A stretch of 64,000 nucleotides of DNA from DASSUC01 sp035649895 (lineage in GTDB: Bacteria; Actinomycetota; Actinomycetes; Mycobacteriales; Micromonosporaceae): assembly GCA_035649895.1 (NCBI GenBank), contig DASRIS010000042.1, positions 102,266 to 166,265 of the forward strand. Direction: 5' to 3'. How positions within the stretch are numbered: position 1 is the first letter of the stretch; each line of letters opens with the position of its first letter. The notes under the pieces were generated by a model. The model saw only the letters and a list, made by a program, of their open reading frames with translations, had not been told where the DNA came from and made no database searches. Below are positions 43,107 to 51,872 of this stretch, in pieces. Both the position numbers and the translations under genes were made by a program.

Positions 43107-43203
43107 CAACGTTGTGGGGTGGTCGGCGCTGGCGGGCCGTGGCGGCGCGAAGGTGGAGAGCGCGGTGGCGGCACAGCTCGGCCCCCCTTATAGGCTTGCC
43201 GCC

Positions 43204-44181
43204 ATGGTGGTAGCGCAGCGCTTCGGCAGCGGGCATCGGATCCTGGTGACCGGAGGGGCCGGTTTTGTCGGGTCGCACCTGGTCGATGCCCTACTCGCCC
43301 GCTGCTGCACGGTCGTCTCCCTGGACAACTTCGGCACCGGCACCAAGGAGAACATTGCCCACCTGGTAGAGGAGCCCCGGTTCGCCAGTGTGGAGGCGGA
43401 CATCTCAGACGGCCTGCCGGCGCACCATCCCGCCCTCGCGCAGCGGTTCGACGCGATCATGCATCTCGCCTCGCCAGCCAGCCCGACCGACTTCGCCAAG
43501 ATGCCCATCGAGATCCTGCGGGTCGGCTCCGCGGGCACCATGCACCTGCTCGAACGGGCCGTGGCGGACAACGCCCGCTTCGTGCTGGCCTCCACCTCCG
43601 AGGCGTACGGCGACCCGCTGGTGCACCCGCAGCCCGAGTCCTACTGGGGCAACGTCAACCCGGTCGGTGTGCGCAGCGTCTACGACGAGAGCAAGCGGTT
43701 CGCCGAGGCAGCCACCATGGCGTACCACCGTTTCCACGGGCTCGATGTCGGGGTCGTGCGCATCTTCAACACGTACGGTCCGCGGATGCGGCCGGATGAC
43801 GGCCGGGCCATCCCGACCTTCATCGCCCAGGCGCTGCGGAACGAGCCGATCACCGTACACGGCACCGGCCACCAGACCAGGTCGATCTGCTACGTGGACG
43901 ACCTGGTGCGCGGCATCGTGCTGCTGCTCGACTCGGCCGAGACCGGCCCGGTCAACTGCGGGACCGAGCATGAGATGACGATGCAGCGGCTGGCCGAGAT
44001 GGTCATCGAGCTGAGCGGCAGCCGGTCCGCTATCACCTACCTCAACCGGCCAGCGGACGACCCGGACCAGCGCCGGCCAGACCTCACCCTGGCCCGGACC
44101 AGGCTCGGGTACGAGCCGACCGTCGACCCGGTCGACGGGCTGCGCCGTACGATCGAGTACTTCCGGGGCCGCCTGTCCTGA
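43204..44181 (+). CDS. UDP-glucuronate decarboxylase-like NAD-dependent epimerase/dehydratase
   Basis: This 325-residue extended-SDR protein has the NAD-binding loop TGGAGFVGSHL (~16-26), HLASPASPTDF (characteristic of UDP-glucuronate decarboxylase/UDP-xylose synthase rather than UDP-glucose epimerases), STSEAYGDP, and YDESK (Tyr160, Lys164) as the catalytic pair. GPRMRPDDGRAIPTFIAQAL is the substrate-binding region. It would make UDP-xylose from UDP-glucuronate, feeding glycan synthesis such as the GT14-like enzyme. ATG 43204 has only a weak ribosome-binding site; an upstream GTG in frame overlaps the terminators and is rejected. Confidence 0.85.
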   Translation: MVVAQRFGSGHRILVTGGAGFVGSHLVDALLARCCTVVSLDNFGTGTKENIAHLVEEPRFASVEADISDGLPAHHPALAQRFDAIMHLASPASPTDFAKMPIEILRVGSAGTMHLLERAVADNARFVLASTSEAYGDPLVHPQPESYWGNVNPVGVRSVYDESKRFAEAATMAYHRFHGLDVGVVRIFNTYGPRMRPDDGRAIPTFIAQALRNEPITVHGTGHQTRSICYVDDLVRGIVLLLDSAETGPVNCGTEHEMTMQRLAEMVIELSGSRSAITYLNRPADDPDQRRPDLTLARTRLGYEPTVDPVDGLRRTIEYFRGRLS

Positions 44182-44655
44182 CCCGCCACCTGCGGGTGGC
44201 TCTGAGGGCTACCTGGGGGCGTGATCTTCCAGCTCGGCCTCGGCGGCTGGGCCTTGAGCGTCGGCCCAGTAATGGACCTGGCAGTCCTTCGAGCCTACGC
44301 ACGTACAGCCGGGCGCGGAGATCGCAGAAGCTAGGGACCCGAACTACATAGACGTACTACCGCGCGGTCGCATTTCGGACATGTCTCCTGTCGCCGCAGT
44401 GCACCACAGCCAAGATTGTGATCATGGACGCCATCTGTGCAGTCGCACCGCACAGATGCTGCTGCGAATTGTGATCTTGGAGGGACGGGAGCGTGCGGGC
44501 GGGACAAACCGGGCGCAGCCGGTGGGTGGGCCGAGACCGCCGGGTGGCCCATGATCGGGTGAGCCGCCGGCGCCCGCACTTGTGGCTCCCGGGTTCGTGC
44601 CGCCCCGGGCCGGCGTCGCGCCGGGTGTTCGGCACGGCTACGTACTCTGGGTGAC
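44182..44655. other. 474-base intergenic region with repeats, AT-richer core
   Basis: No convincing gene. It contains a small hairpin just past the upstream stop (GCCACC-tgcg-GGTGGC, 44185-44200). A cluster at 44410-44480 has two 9-base direct repeats ATTGTGATC (44415 and 44468), an inverted repeat CATCTGTGC/GCACAGATG (44432-44440 and 44450-44458), and outer CCAAGAT/ATCTTGG (44410-44416 and 44474-44480). The cluster could be an upstream control region for the LCP array or a REP-like element. Minus-strand ORFs here look like shadows of the LCP gene tail. Confidence 0.6.
44410..44480. repeat. Nested inverted and direct repeat cluster
   Basis: CCAAGAT and ATCTTGG bracket a 9-bp perfect hairpin (CATCTGTGC / GCACAGATG, 9-base loop) and two copies of ATTGTGATC. 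It lies ~175-245 bases before the first LCP gene. May be a regulatory site or a REP-like genomic repeat. Confidence 0.45.
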
Positions 44656-46065
44656 ATGTCCACCAGCACCCCGCCGAGCGGCCGGTCCTCGAACTCCGGC
44701 GGCGCGTACTCCGGTCGCGCCGCGGTCCCCGGCGCTCCGGTCTCCGGCCCACCGGCTTCTGGTCCGCGTCCGCCGGTCTCTGGACCGCCGGCTTCTGGTC
44801 CGCGTCCCCCGGTCTCTGGACCGCCGGTCTCCGGCGGCCGGGAGCAGCCCGCCGCCGGCCGGGCCCGGGTGCCTGGGCCCGGAGCCGCCACCTACGGCTC
44901 CCCCGGCGCCGCGGCCCCCGGCGCCGCGGCCCACGGCCCGTCGAGCCACGGCCCCTCGAGCCATGGCGCGTCGAGCCACGGCCCGTCGGGCGCTGCGAGC
45001 TATGGCGCACCGGCAGCCGCAAGCTATGGCGCCCCGGGCGGGCAGCCGCCGCGGCGCGGACCTAGGCCGCGCTGGGGCCGGATCGCCCTGGTCGGCGCGG
45101 CGGTGCTGGTGGTGGTGATGCTCGGCGTGACCAGCTGCCTCTACCTTTACGGCAAGAGCCTCGACGATGACCTGGCGCGCACCGACCCGTTCTCCGCGAT
45201 CCGGGGTGACCGTCCGGCCAAGACGGCCAACGGTGCGGTGAACATGCTGCTCCTCGGCAGCGACTCCCGGGACCCGGACAAGCCGCAGGGCGACGACAAC
45301 GGGCCGGCGCGTACCGACACGATCATCGTGATGCACATCCCAGCCAGCCACGACCAGGCGTACCTGGTCTCCATCCCTCGCGACCTGTACGTCAACGTGC
45401 CAAAGACGCCTGACGGCAGGCTCGGCGGGCACCGGGCGAAGATCAACGCGGCGTACGCCTGGGGTGGCCTGCCGCTGCTCGTACAGACCGTCGAGGGCTT
45501 CACCGGCGTACGCATGGATCATGTTGTGGTGATCGACTTCGCCGGGTTCAAGGAGGTCACCGATGCGCTTGGCGGGGTCGACCTCAACATCGAGCGGGAC
45601 ATCAAGTCGATCCACCCGCCCTACCGGACGTTCAAGAAGGGCGTCCAGCACCTCAACGGCGACGAGGCGCTGGACTACGTACGGCAGCGGTACCAGTTCC
45701 CGGACGGCGACTTTGCCCGGGTACGCCACCAGCAGGAGTTCCTGAAGGCGCTGATGGACAAGGCGGTCAGCACCGGTACGGTGACCAACCCGGCGAAGCT
45801 GAACGCGTTCCTCCAGGCGGCCACCGACGCGATGACCGTCGACAAGGAGTTCTCGCTGGTCGACATGGCGCTGCAGTTCCGTGGCCTGCGCAGCGACAAG
45901 CTCACGTTCATGACCAGCCCGTACACGGGCACGGACACCATCAACGGGGAGAGCGTGGTGCTCTCCGACCGGGCCAAGGCATCCACGCTCTACCAGGCGA
46001 TGGCCGAGGACAAGCTGGCTGAGTGGACCCGGGCCAACCCCCCGTCACCGAAGCCCGGTGGGTGA
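44656..46065 (+). CDS. LytR-CpsA-Psr (LCP) glycopolymer ligase 1
   Basis: This 469-residue protein has a ~140-residue Pro/Ser/Gly-rich cytoplasmic tail with repeats (PPVSGPPASGPR; SSHGPSSHG), one membrane helix (~143-165) and an extracellular LCP domain: MLLLGSDSRD, RTDTIIVMHIPASHD, VSIPRDLYVNVP, KINAAYAWGG, and RQRYQFPDGDFARVRHQQEFL. LCP proteins transfer glycopolymers from undecaprenyl phosphate carriers to the cell wall; the Asp and Arg residues of GSDSRD and IPRD bind the pyrophosphate. First of four in a row. The N-terminal tail is unlike those of its neighbours. Confidence 0.9.
   Translation: MSTSTPPSGRSSNSGGAYSGRAAVPGAPVSGPPASGPRPPVSGPPASGPRPPVSGPPVSGGREQPAAGRARVPGPGAATYGSPGAAAPGAAAHGPSSHGPSSHGASSHGPSGAASYGAPAAASYGAPGGQPPRRGPRPRWGRIALVGAAVLVVVMLGVTSCLYLYGKSLDDDLARTDPFSAIRGDRPAKTANGAVNMLLLGSDSRDPDKPQGDDNGPARTDTIIVMHIPASHDQAYLVSIPRDLYVNVPKTPDGRLGGHRAKINAAYAWGGLPLLVQTVEGFTGVRMDHVVVIDFAGFKEVTDALGGVDLNIERDIKSIHPPYRTFKKGVQHLNGDEALDYVRQRYQFPDGDFARVRHQQEFLKALMDKAVSTGTVTNPAKLNAFLQAATDAMTVDKEFSLVDMALQFRGLRSDKLTFMTSPYTGTDTINGESVVLSDRAKASTLYQAMAEDKLAEWTRANPPSPKPGG
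44747..44827. repeat. 36-bp repeats in LCP 1 tail
   Basis: Two near-identical ~36-base copies, each containing GGCTTCTGGTCCGCGTCC and GGTCTCTGGACCGCC, encode PPVSGPPASGPR. A third shortened copy follows. They lie in the intrinsically disordered cytoplasmic tail and may vary in number between strains. Confidence 0.6.
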
Positions 46066-46183
46066 CGGCGGGGTGGTGCTGCCGGAGACCCGTCCCGCCT
46101 CAGGATGACAGCGGGCATAATGGCGCGGCCCATCGATGTGTGGGCGGTACAGTGTCTGCGCCAACCGCTGACCAGGAGCTGGA

Positions 46184-47566
46184 ATGCAGGTCGTTGCCAG
46201 TCATAGCCCGCACGCGCCGCGGCGCACGGTCGCCGGGTCACCAGAGCCTGGCTGGGCCGGGCCTGCCGCGCAGCCGGAGCCGGTGAAGGACTGGTTCGGC
46301 GGAGCCGTACCGCCGGCCGCGGAGCCGGCGGCCCACGCCCGGCCGTCGCAGCGGGCGGACCGCTCGCAGGCGCTGGAGCAGGGGGACGGCTCGCCAGAGC
46401 CGTCGCGGCGCACCCGGTCGTTGCGGTCACGACCGCGCCGCTCGAAGCCGGCCAACCGGCGGCGGGACCCGCTGTGGGCGCGGCTGACGGTGGTGGCCGG
46501 CGCGCTGCTGATGATGATGAGCGGTGGGGCCCTCGCCGGCGGCCGGCTGCTGCTCAGCCAGGCGGTCAACGATCTCACCACGGCCAACCTCATCACGGAC
46601 GAGGCCGGTGCCGGCGGCAACATCAGCGGCGCGATCAACATGCTGCTGGTGGGCATCGACGCCCGGCCGCCGGGCAGCTCGGAGACGAACGTGCTCGCCG
46701 ACACGATCGTCGTGCTGCACGTTCCGGCCAGCCACGACCAGGCGTACCTGATCTCGATCCCGCGCGATACCCGGGTGGCCATCCCGGCCTACCCCGCGAC
46801 GGGGTACCCCGGCAGCACCGAGAAGATCAACTCTGCGTTCTCGTACGGTTACCGCGGCGAAGGTGCCGAGGTGGAGCGGCGGGCCCGCGGGGTGGACCTG
46901 CTCGCCCGCACGATCAACCGGATGAGCGGCATCCGGTTCAACGGAGCGGCGCTGATCGACTTCAACGGGTTCGAGGCGGTCGTCCGCGAGCTCGGCGGGG
47001 TCTACATGTGTGTAGACCAGAAAGCCCAGTCGATCCACCTCGCTGAGAACGATGCCGGCAAGGTGCTCCGCGTCTGGTACGACGAGGCGGCCAGCCGGGT
47101 GCGCGGGATACCGCCCGGCTTCCACGTGGTGGTGCACCAACCCGGGTGCCGCCGGATGACGCCGGAGAAGGCGCTGGACTTCTCCCGCATCCGGTACGGG
47201 CTCCCCAACGGGGACTACGACCGCCAGCGGCACCAGCAGCAGCTCATCAAGGCGATCGTCAAGGAGGCGACGAGCAAGGGAGTGATCACCGACCGCGACA
47301 AGCTGTCTCGGGTGATCAAGGCGGCCGGCCGGGCGTTCATCCTCGACACGCAGGGCGTGGCCATTGAGGACTTCATCTTCACGCTCAAGGGCGTCGCAGC
47401 CAACGACCTGGTGCTCATCAAGACCAACGCCGGCACGTTCCACTCGCTGAGCGGCACGTCGTTCCAGACGATGTCGGAGGAGTCGATGCAGATGCTGGCC
47501 GCTGCGCGCGACGGCCGGCTGCTGGAGTTCCTGGCGGCGCACCCCACCTTCATCGCCGCCTCCTGA
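46184..47566 (+). CDS. LCP glycopolymer ligase 2
   Basis: This 460-residue protein starts MQVVASHSPHAPRR with a disordered ~95-residue tail and basic RSLRSRPRRSKPANRRRDP, one membrane helix (~100-123) and an LCP domain: MLLVGIDARPPG, ADTIVVLHVPASHDQ, ISIPRDTRVAIPAYP, KINSAFSYGYRG and IRYGLPNGDYDRQRHQQQL. It and LCP 3 share a distinctive GVYMCV and HQPGCRRM / HEPGCRRM insertion with two cysteines that could form a disulfide outside the cell; LCP 1 and 4 lack these cysteines. ATG 46184 follows AGGAG. Pair with LCP 3 is probably a tandem duplication. Confidence 0.9.
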   Translation: MQVVASHSPHAPRRTVAGSPEPGWAGPAAQPEPVKDWFGGAVPPAAEPAAHARPSQRADRSQALEQGDGSPEPSRRTRSLRSRPRRSKPANRRRDPLWARLTVVAGALLMMMSGGALAGGRLLLSQAVNDLTTANLITDEAGAGGNISGAINMLLVGIDARPPGSSETNVLADTIVVLHVPASHDQAYLISIPRDTRVAIPAYPATGYPGSTEKINSAFSYGYRGEGAEVERRARGVDLLARTINRMSGIRFNGAALIDFNGFEAVVRELGGVYMCVDQKAQSIHLAENDAGKVLRVWYDEAASRVRGIPPGFHVVVHQPGCRRMTPEKALDFSRIRYGLPNGDYDRQRHQQQLIKAIVKEATSKGVITDRDKLSRVIKAAGRAFILDTQGVAIEDFIFTLKGVAANDLVLIKTNAGTFHSLSGTSFQTMSEESMQMLAAARDGRLLEFLAAHPTFIAAS

Positions 47567-47570
47567 CCCC

Positions 47571-47614
47571 GGCTCGTCTCCCGCCGCTCCTCTCGGTGGG
47601 ACGAGCCGTTTTCC
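47571..47614. terminator. Rho-independent terminator between LCP 2 and LCP 3
   Basis: GGCTCGTC (47571-47578) pairs with GACGAGCC (47600-47607), extended by CCC/GGG past one unpaired base, and is followed by GTTTT. A T-run of this kind is rare in this window and makes it the most classical terminator here. Confidence 0.65.
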
Positions 47615-47731
47615 CGCCGCCGGGCCAGGGTACGGTGACGGTAAGGTAAGGGGCGCCGGGAGGACTCGCGTCGGAGAGCCGGCGTCCGTAGAGTGGCCAT
47701 CTCCACCCCACCTGAAGACCCAGGAGCCGGG

Positions 47732-48931
47732 ATGCAGGCTGCCACCAGCCCACGCCGGTCACGTTCACGAGCTGCCGACCCGACCGTCACGCCTCGCGGC
47801 GCCACCAGGCCGCGTAAGGCGGGCCGCCGTGCGGACCCGCTCTGGGCCCGCCTCATGGTGATCTTCGGTGCGCTGCTGATGATGGGCAGCGGCGGCGCGA
47901 TCGTTGGTGGCAAGCTGCTGATCGGCCGTTACACGTCAACTGTCGACCAGCAGAACCTGCTCGGTGACGCCGGTGGCGGGGCGACCATCGACGGGGCCGT
48001 CAACATGCTCCTGGTCGGGCTGGACGAGCGGCCCGGGCAGAACCCGAACGAGCTGGTCCGGTCGGACACCATCGTCATCCTGCACATCCCCAAAACGCAC
48101 GACCAGGCGTTCCTCGTCTCGATCCCGCGGGACACCAGGGTGGCCATCCCGGCGTACCCCAAGACAGGGTTCGTCGGCGAGTCGACAAAGATCAATGGCG
48201 CTTTCGCGTTCGGGCACCGCGGTCCCGGCACCTCGCAGGAGAAGCGGGCCCGCGGCGTGGAGCTGCTCGCGCTGACCCTCCGCCAGCTCGCCGGGATCAA
48301 GTTCACCGGGGCTGCGATCATCGACTTCCAGGGGTTCGAGAAGATCCTGCACGAGCTCGGCGGCGTCTACATGTGCGTGGAGCGCCGGTCCGAGTCGATC
48401 CACCTGGCCTACGACCGCAACGGCGCGATCAAGCGGGTCTGGTACGACGACGCGCGCGGCGTCGTACGGGACATCCCGCCGGGCGGGCGCGTGGTGGTCC
48501 ACGAGCCCGGGTGCCGGCGGATGTCCCCCGTGCTGGCGCTGGACTACTCCCGCATCCGCAAGGACCAGCCGAACGGCGACTACGACCGGCAGCGCCACCA
48601 GCAGCAGCTGCTGAAGGCGATCGCCAAGGAGGCGGTGAGCAAGGGCACGCTCACCGACCCGCGCAAGCTCGACCGGGTGGTCAAGGCGGCCGGCCAGGCG
48701 TTCACGCTCGACACCCAGAACATCCCGATCGAGGACTTCGTCTTCACCCTGAAGGGCGTGGCAGCCAACGAGATGGTTCTCGTCAAGACGAACGCGGGGC
48801 GGGTCAACACGCTGCCCGGCACCTCGGACGAGCTGCTGACCCAGGAGTCCATGGACATGCTCGCCGCGGTGCGGGACGAGACCCTCTTCCAGTTCCTCTC
48901 CGCGCACCCACATTTCATCGCGCCGGGATAA
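47732..48931 (+). CDS. LCP glycopolymer ligase 3
   Basis: About 399 residues. A short basic tail, one membrane helix (~40-64, VIFGALLMMGSGGAIVGGKLL) and the LCP domain: MLLVGLDERPGQ, RSDTIVILHIPKTHDQ, VSIPRDTRVAIPAYP, KINGAFAFGHRGPG and IRKDQPNGDYDRQRHQQQL. The ATG at 47732 lies 5 bases after GGAG and aligns with the LCP 2 start (both begin MQ-); a GTG 39 bases upstream is in frame but less likely. The two-cysteine insertion (YMCVERRSES, EPGCRRM) is kept. Anchors glycopolymers to the wall. Confidence 0.9.
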   Translation: MQAATSPRRSRSRAADPTVTPRGATRPRKAGRRADPLWARLMVIFGALLMMGSGGAIVGGKLLIGRYTSTVDQQNLLGDAGGGATIDGAVNMLLVGLDERPGQNPNELVRSDTIVILHIPKTHDQAFLVSIPRDTRVAIPAYPKTGFVGESTKINGAFAFGHRGPGTSQEKRARGVELLALTLRQLAGIKFTGAAIIDFQGFEKILHELGGVYMCVERRSESIHLAYDRNGAIKRVWYDDARGVVRDIPPGGRVVVHEPGCRRMSPVLALDYSRIRKDQPNGDYDRQRHQQQLLKAIAKEAVSKGTLTDPRKLDRVVKAAGQAFTLDTQNIPIEDFVFTLKGVAANEMVLVKTNAGRVNTLPGTSDELLTQESMDMLAAVRDETLFQFLSAHPHFIAPG

Positions 48932-49065
48932 GCACTCGGAGTGACCACATAGGCGTGTGGCCGGACACGGTGCCGCCGCCGCGGGGGGCATCGAACACAA
49001 GCGTTGGGTAGCGCCCAGCTCGGCTGGGTAAGGTTGGCCCCGGCGAGCGGGAGGCATGCGGGGGC

Positions 49066-50526
49066 ATGGCGACGACTGAGCATCCCGGGTCCGACCGGTC
49101 GGACGGATCCGACCAGTTCGACCCGGGGCAGGCCGGCGGGGGTGCGGCGGCGGAGAGGCGGGCGACGGCGCCCGGCTCCGGCGGCTTCCGCGAGGCTGGC
49201 GCGCCCAGCCCACCGCCTGCCGAGCCGGCCCCATCTGCCGAGCCGGCCCCGCCTGCCGAGCCGGCCCCGTCTGCCGAGCCGGCCCCGTCTGCCGAGCCGG
49301 CCCGGTCCGCCGAGCCGGCCCCGGCGGCGACGCCAGCCGGTGACGGCCAACCTGCGGCAGCCGGTGACGGCCAACCTGCGGCAGCCGCGCCGGCCCACCC
49401 CGATCCGGCTCCTGCGCCGGCGCCCGTCGCCGTACGCGGGGGCACCGGCCCCTGGTGGGCCAAGCTGTGCGTGGCGCTCGGGGCGCTGCTGATGCTGGCC
49501 TCCGGCGGGAGTGTCGCCGCCATCCGGCTCGTCGCTTACCGGGTGGACCATGCGGTGGCCAAGCAGCAGCTGCTGGACACGACCGCGCGCACCGGGCGGG
49601 ACCGGCCGGCGTACCCGCACACCGGCCCGCTGAACTTCCTGCTGCTCGGCTCCGACTTCCGGTCCCGCACGCCAACGGACGGCCAGCGCTCGGACACCAT
49701 CATCGTGGTGCATATCCCGCGCGGCCTGGACCGGGCGTACCTCATCTCCATCCCGCGGGACCTGCGCGTGACGATCCCGCCGTTCCCGGCCACCGGGTTC
49801 GCCGGCGGGCAGACAAAGATCAACTCGGCGTACCAGTACGGAGGCGGCGGCGTGGGCGGCACGCAGCTGCTGTCCACCACGCTCACCCAGCTGCTCGGGG
49901 TGGGGTTCGACGGTGCCGCGATCATCAACTTCGACGGGTTCCGGCGCGCCGTGGACGTCCTCGGTGGGGTGACCATCTACGTCGAGCACCGGGTGACCGC
50001 AAAGCACCTGGCGTACGACCGCAACGGGAGGCTGATCAGCGTCCACACCGACCCGGAGGGCCGTCCCTTCGTGCCGGAAGGCGCCCGGCTCTACGTCTTC
50101 GAGCCGGGCTTCCGGCGGATGACCGGGGAGATCGCGCTGGAGTGGGCCCGCACCAGGTACGGCCTACCGGGCGGCGACTACGACCGGCAGCGCCACCAGC
50201 AGGAGTTCCTGCGCGCGATGCTGGCCGAGGCGATGGCACAGGACATCGTCACCAACCCGGTACGGCTCGACCAGTTCGTCCGGGCGGTCGGTTCCTCGCT
50301 GGCCGTCGACGCCAACGGCGTACCCCTGGAGGACCTGGTCTTCGCGCTGCGCAACGTACGGCCGGGCACCCTGGTCGGGGTGCAGGTCCCGTCGCACCCG
50401 CAGAACATCGGCGGCGTGTCCTACATCCTCCAGGAGGACGCCGCGCAAGGCCTCTACCAGGCGATCCGGGACGACAGCCTGGACGCCTGGGCGCTGGAGA
50501 ACCCCACCTGGGTGCACCGGATGTAG
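49066..50526 (+). CDS. LCP glycopolymer ligase 4
   Basis: This 486-residue protein has a ~130-residue acidic, Pro/Ala-rich cytoplasmic tail including six AEPAPS-like repeats, one membrane helix (~133-156), and an LCP domain with FLLLGSDFRSRTPTDGQ, RSDTIIVVHIPRGLDRAY, SIPRDLRVTIPPFP, KINSAYQYGGGG and RTRYGLPGGDYDRQRHQQEF. The usual hydrophilic loop after the IPRD motif is like LCP 2/3, but the cysteines in the insertion are replaced (EHRVTAKHL, EPGFRRM). The repeat tail is the most variable part. ATG at 49066. Confidence 0.9.
   Translation: MATTEHPGSDRSDGSDQFDPGQAGGGAAAERRATAPGSGGFREAGAPSPPPAEPAPSAEPAPPAEPAPSAEPAPSAEPARSAEPAPAATPAGDGQPAAAGDGQPAAAAPAHPDPAPAPAPVAVRGGTGPWWAKLCVALGALLMLASGGSVAAIRLVAYRVDHAVAKQQLLDTTARTGRDRPAYPHTGPLNFLLLGSDFRSRTPTDGQRSDTIIVVHIPRGLDRAYLISIPRDLRVTIPPFPATGFAGGQTKINSAYQYGGGGVGGTQLLSTTLTQLLGVGFDGAAIINFDGFRRAVDVLGGVTIYVEHRVTAKHLAYDRNGRLISVHTDPEGRPFVPEGARLYVFEPGFRRMTGEIALEWARTRYGLPGGDYDRQRHQQEFLRAMLAEAMAQDIVTNPVRLDQFVRAVGSSLAVDANGVPLEDLVFALRNVRPGTLVGVQVPSHPQNIGGVSYILQEDAAQGLYQAIRDDSLDAWALENPTWVHRM
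49219..49326. repeat. Six 18-bp tandem repeats in LCP 4
   Basis: Six head-to-tail copies of 18 bases (GCCGAGCCGGCCCCGTCT and variants) run in frame and encode repeats of A-E-P-A-P-S type. The period is a multiple of 3, so unit gain or loss keeps the frame. Likely length-polymorphic. Confidence 0.85.
49336..49386. repeat. Two 24-bp tandem repeats in LCP 4
   Basis: Two perfect 24-base copies (starting GCCGGTGACGGCCAACCTGC) at 49336-49359 and 49360-49383 encode AGDGQPAA twice, just after the 18-bp array. Confidence 0.85.
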
Positions 50527-50625
50527 CAGCGCAGATAGCAGCCTCCCGGTAGGCGCAGTAGGAGCGCCAGGTAGGAGCCCCGCCCGGGTCCGCTGAACCA
50601 GCGGCTCACCTCACATAATGGTCGG

Positions 50626-50961
50626 ATGTTCGGGCGAGAGGTGCCGACAGTCGAGGTCGGCGAGGTGACCGCGGACGCGTACCTGCTGGACGTCCGCGAG
50701 GAGGACGAGTGGGTCGCGGGGCACGCGCCGGGCGCGTACCACGTGCCCATGATGGAGGTCCCGGCCCGCCTCCACGAGGTGCCGGCGGACGCCGACGTGG
50801 TGGTCGTGTGCCGGTCCGGGGTCCGCTCCGGGCAGGTCGTCGCCTACCTGCTGGACCGTGGCTGGAGCAGCGTCCGCAACCTGGGCAGCGGCATGCAGGG
50901 CTGGGCACAGGCGGGTCGCCCGCTGGTCAGCGAGGACGGACGTGACCCCCGGATCTGCTAG
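50626..50961 (+). CDS. Single-domain rhodanese-like protein
   Basis: This 111-residue protein has the rhodanese markers DVREEDEWVAGHAPGAYHVPM near the N-terminus and VVCRSGVRSGQVVAYL, with active-site Cys in CRSGVRS, then NLGSGMQGW at the C-terminus. It probably moves sulfur or, as a PspE/GlpE-type stand-alone domain, binds sulfane sulfur in the cytoplasm. Its last 20 bases overlap the start of the phosphodiesterase gene. A link to the sulfotransferase genes is possible only in a broad sense of sulfur metabolism. Confidence 0.9.
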   Translation: MFGREVPTVEVGEVTADAYLLDVREEDEWVAGHAPGAYHVPMMEVPARLHEVPADADVVVVCRSGVRSGQVVAYLLDRGWSSVRNLGSGMQGWAQAGRPLVSEDGRDPRIC

Positions 50962-51814
50962 CCCGGCCGGCGGCCGGCCCCTGGTCTTCGCCCACCGCGG
51001 GTCCTCTGCCCTGCTGCCTGAGCACACGCTGGCGGCGTACCGGCAGGCGCTGGCCGAAGGCGCGGACGGCGTGGAGTGCGACGTCCGGCTGACCCGGGAC
51101 GGGCACCTGGTGTGCCTGCACGACCGCAGGCTGGAGCGCACCAGCACCGGGCGGGGGGTGGTCAGCACGCACACCCTGGCCGAGCTGGACCAGCTCGACT
51201 TCGGCTCGTGGCGCCCGGACCTGCCCGACACAGCGGATGACCTGGTCTTCCGGCGGGAGATGCCCGGTGACGAGCAGCCGGTCCGCGACGACGAGGGACG
51301 GGTGCTGACCCTCGACCGCCTGCTCGGCGCCCTCAGCGGGGCCAGGCGGCCGATCCGCCTGCTGGTCGAGACCAAGCACCCCACCCGGTACGGCAACACG
51401 GTCGAGCGCACGCTGGTGTCCCTGCTGGCGCGCCGGGGCCTGCTCAACCCCACCGGCCCGGGCGCCGGAGCCCGGCCGAAGGTGACGATGATGTCGTTCT
51501 CGCCGCGCGCCGTCCGCCTGGTGCGCAGCCTCGCCCCCGAGCTACCCACGGTGCTGCTCCTGGACCGGCTGCCGGTCGGGGTGCGGCTGGCCCGGCTGCC
51601 GTTCGGCGTCCGGATCGCGGGGCCGGGCATCGGCATGGTTCGTAAGAGACCGTCCCTGGTACGCCGGCTGCTGGAACGGGGAAACCAGGTCTACGTGTGG
51701 ACGGTCAACGAACCGGACGACGTTGACCTGGTCCTGGACCTAGGCGTGCACGGCGTGATCTCGGACCGCCCGGCCCAGGTGCTCGCCCGGATCGCCGCGC
51801 GCGCCAACGCCTGA
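50942..51814 (+). CDS. Glycerophosphodiester phosphodiesterase
   Basis: This 290-residue GDPD protein has FAHRGSSALLPEHTLAAYRQAL (catalytic His and metal Glu), GVECDVRLTRDGHLVCLHDRRLERTSTG (metal-binding ExD and second His), LLVETKHPTRYG, and VYVWTVNEPDDVDLVLDLGVHGVISDRP. It cuts glycerophosphodiesters to glycerol-3-phosphate and alcohols. No signal peptide is seen, so it acts in the cytoplasm. GTG 50942 lies inside the rhodanese gene (20-base overlap), preceded by GAGGA, which suggests coupling. Confidence 0.9.
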   Translation: MTPGSASPAGGRPLVFAHRGSSALLPEHTLAAYRQALAEGADGVECDVRLTRDGHLVCLHDRRLERTSTGRGVVSTHTLAELDQLDFGSWRPDLPDTADDLVFRREMPGDEQPVRDDEGRVLTLDRLLGALSGARRPIRLLVETKHPTRYGNTVERTLVSLLARRGLLNPTGPGAGARPKVTMMSFSPRAVRLVRSLAPELPTVLLLDRLPVGVRLARLPFGVRIAGPGIGMVRKRPSLVRRLLERGNQVYVWTVNEPDDVDLVLDLGVHGVISDRPAQVLARIAARANA

Positions 51815-51872
51815 GCCCCAAGCCGGCGGGGCGGGGTCTCATCCGGCGGCCGGACGCGGCAGACTCCCAGGG

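Noticed and set aside
44331..44891. Minus-strand ORF with a CPKC motif opposite the LCP 1 tail
   Set aside because: It runs antisense to the LCP 1 N-terminal repeats, has no ribosome-binding site and the CxxC is isolated.
47693..47731. GTG at 47693 as the start of LCP 3
   Set aside because: The ATG at 47732 has GGAG at proper distance and aligns with the start of LCP 2.
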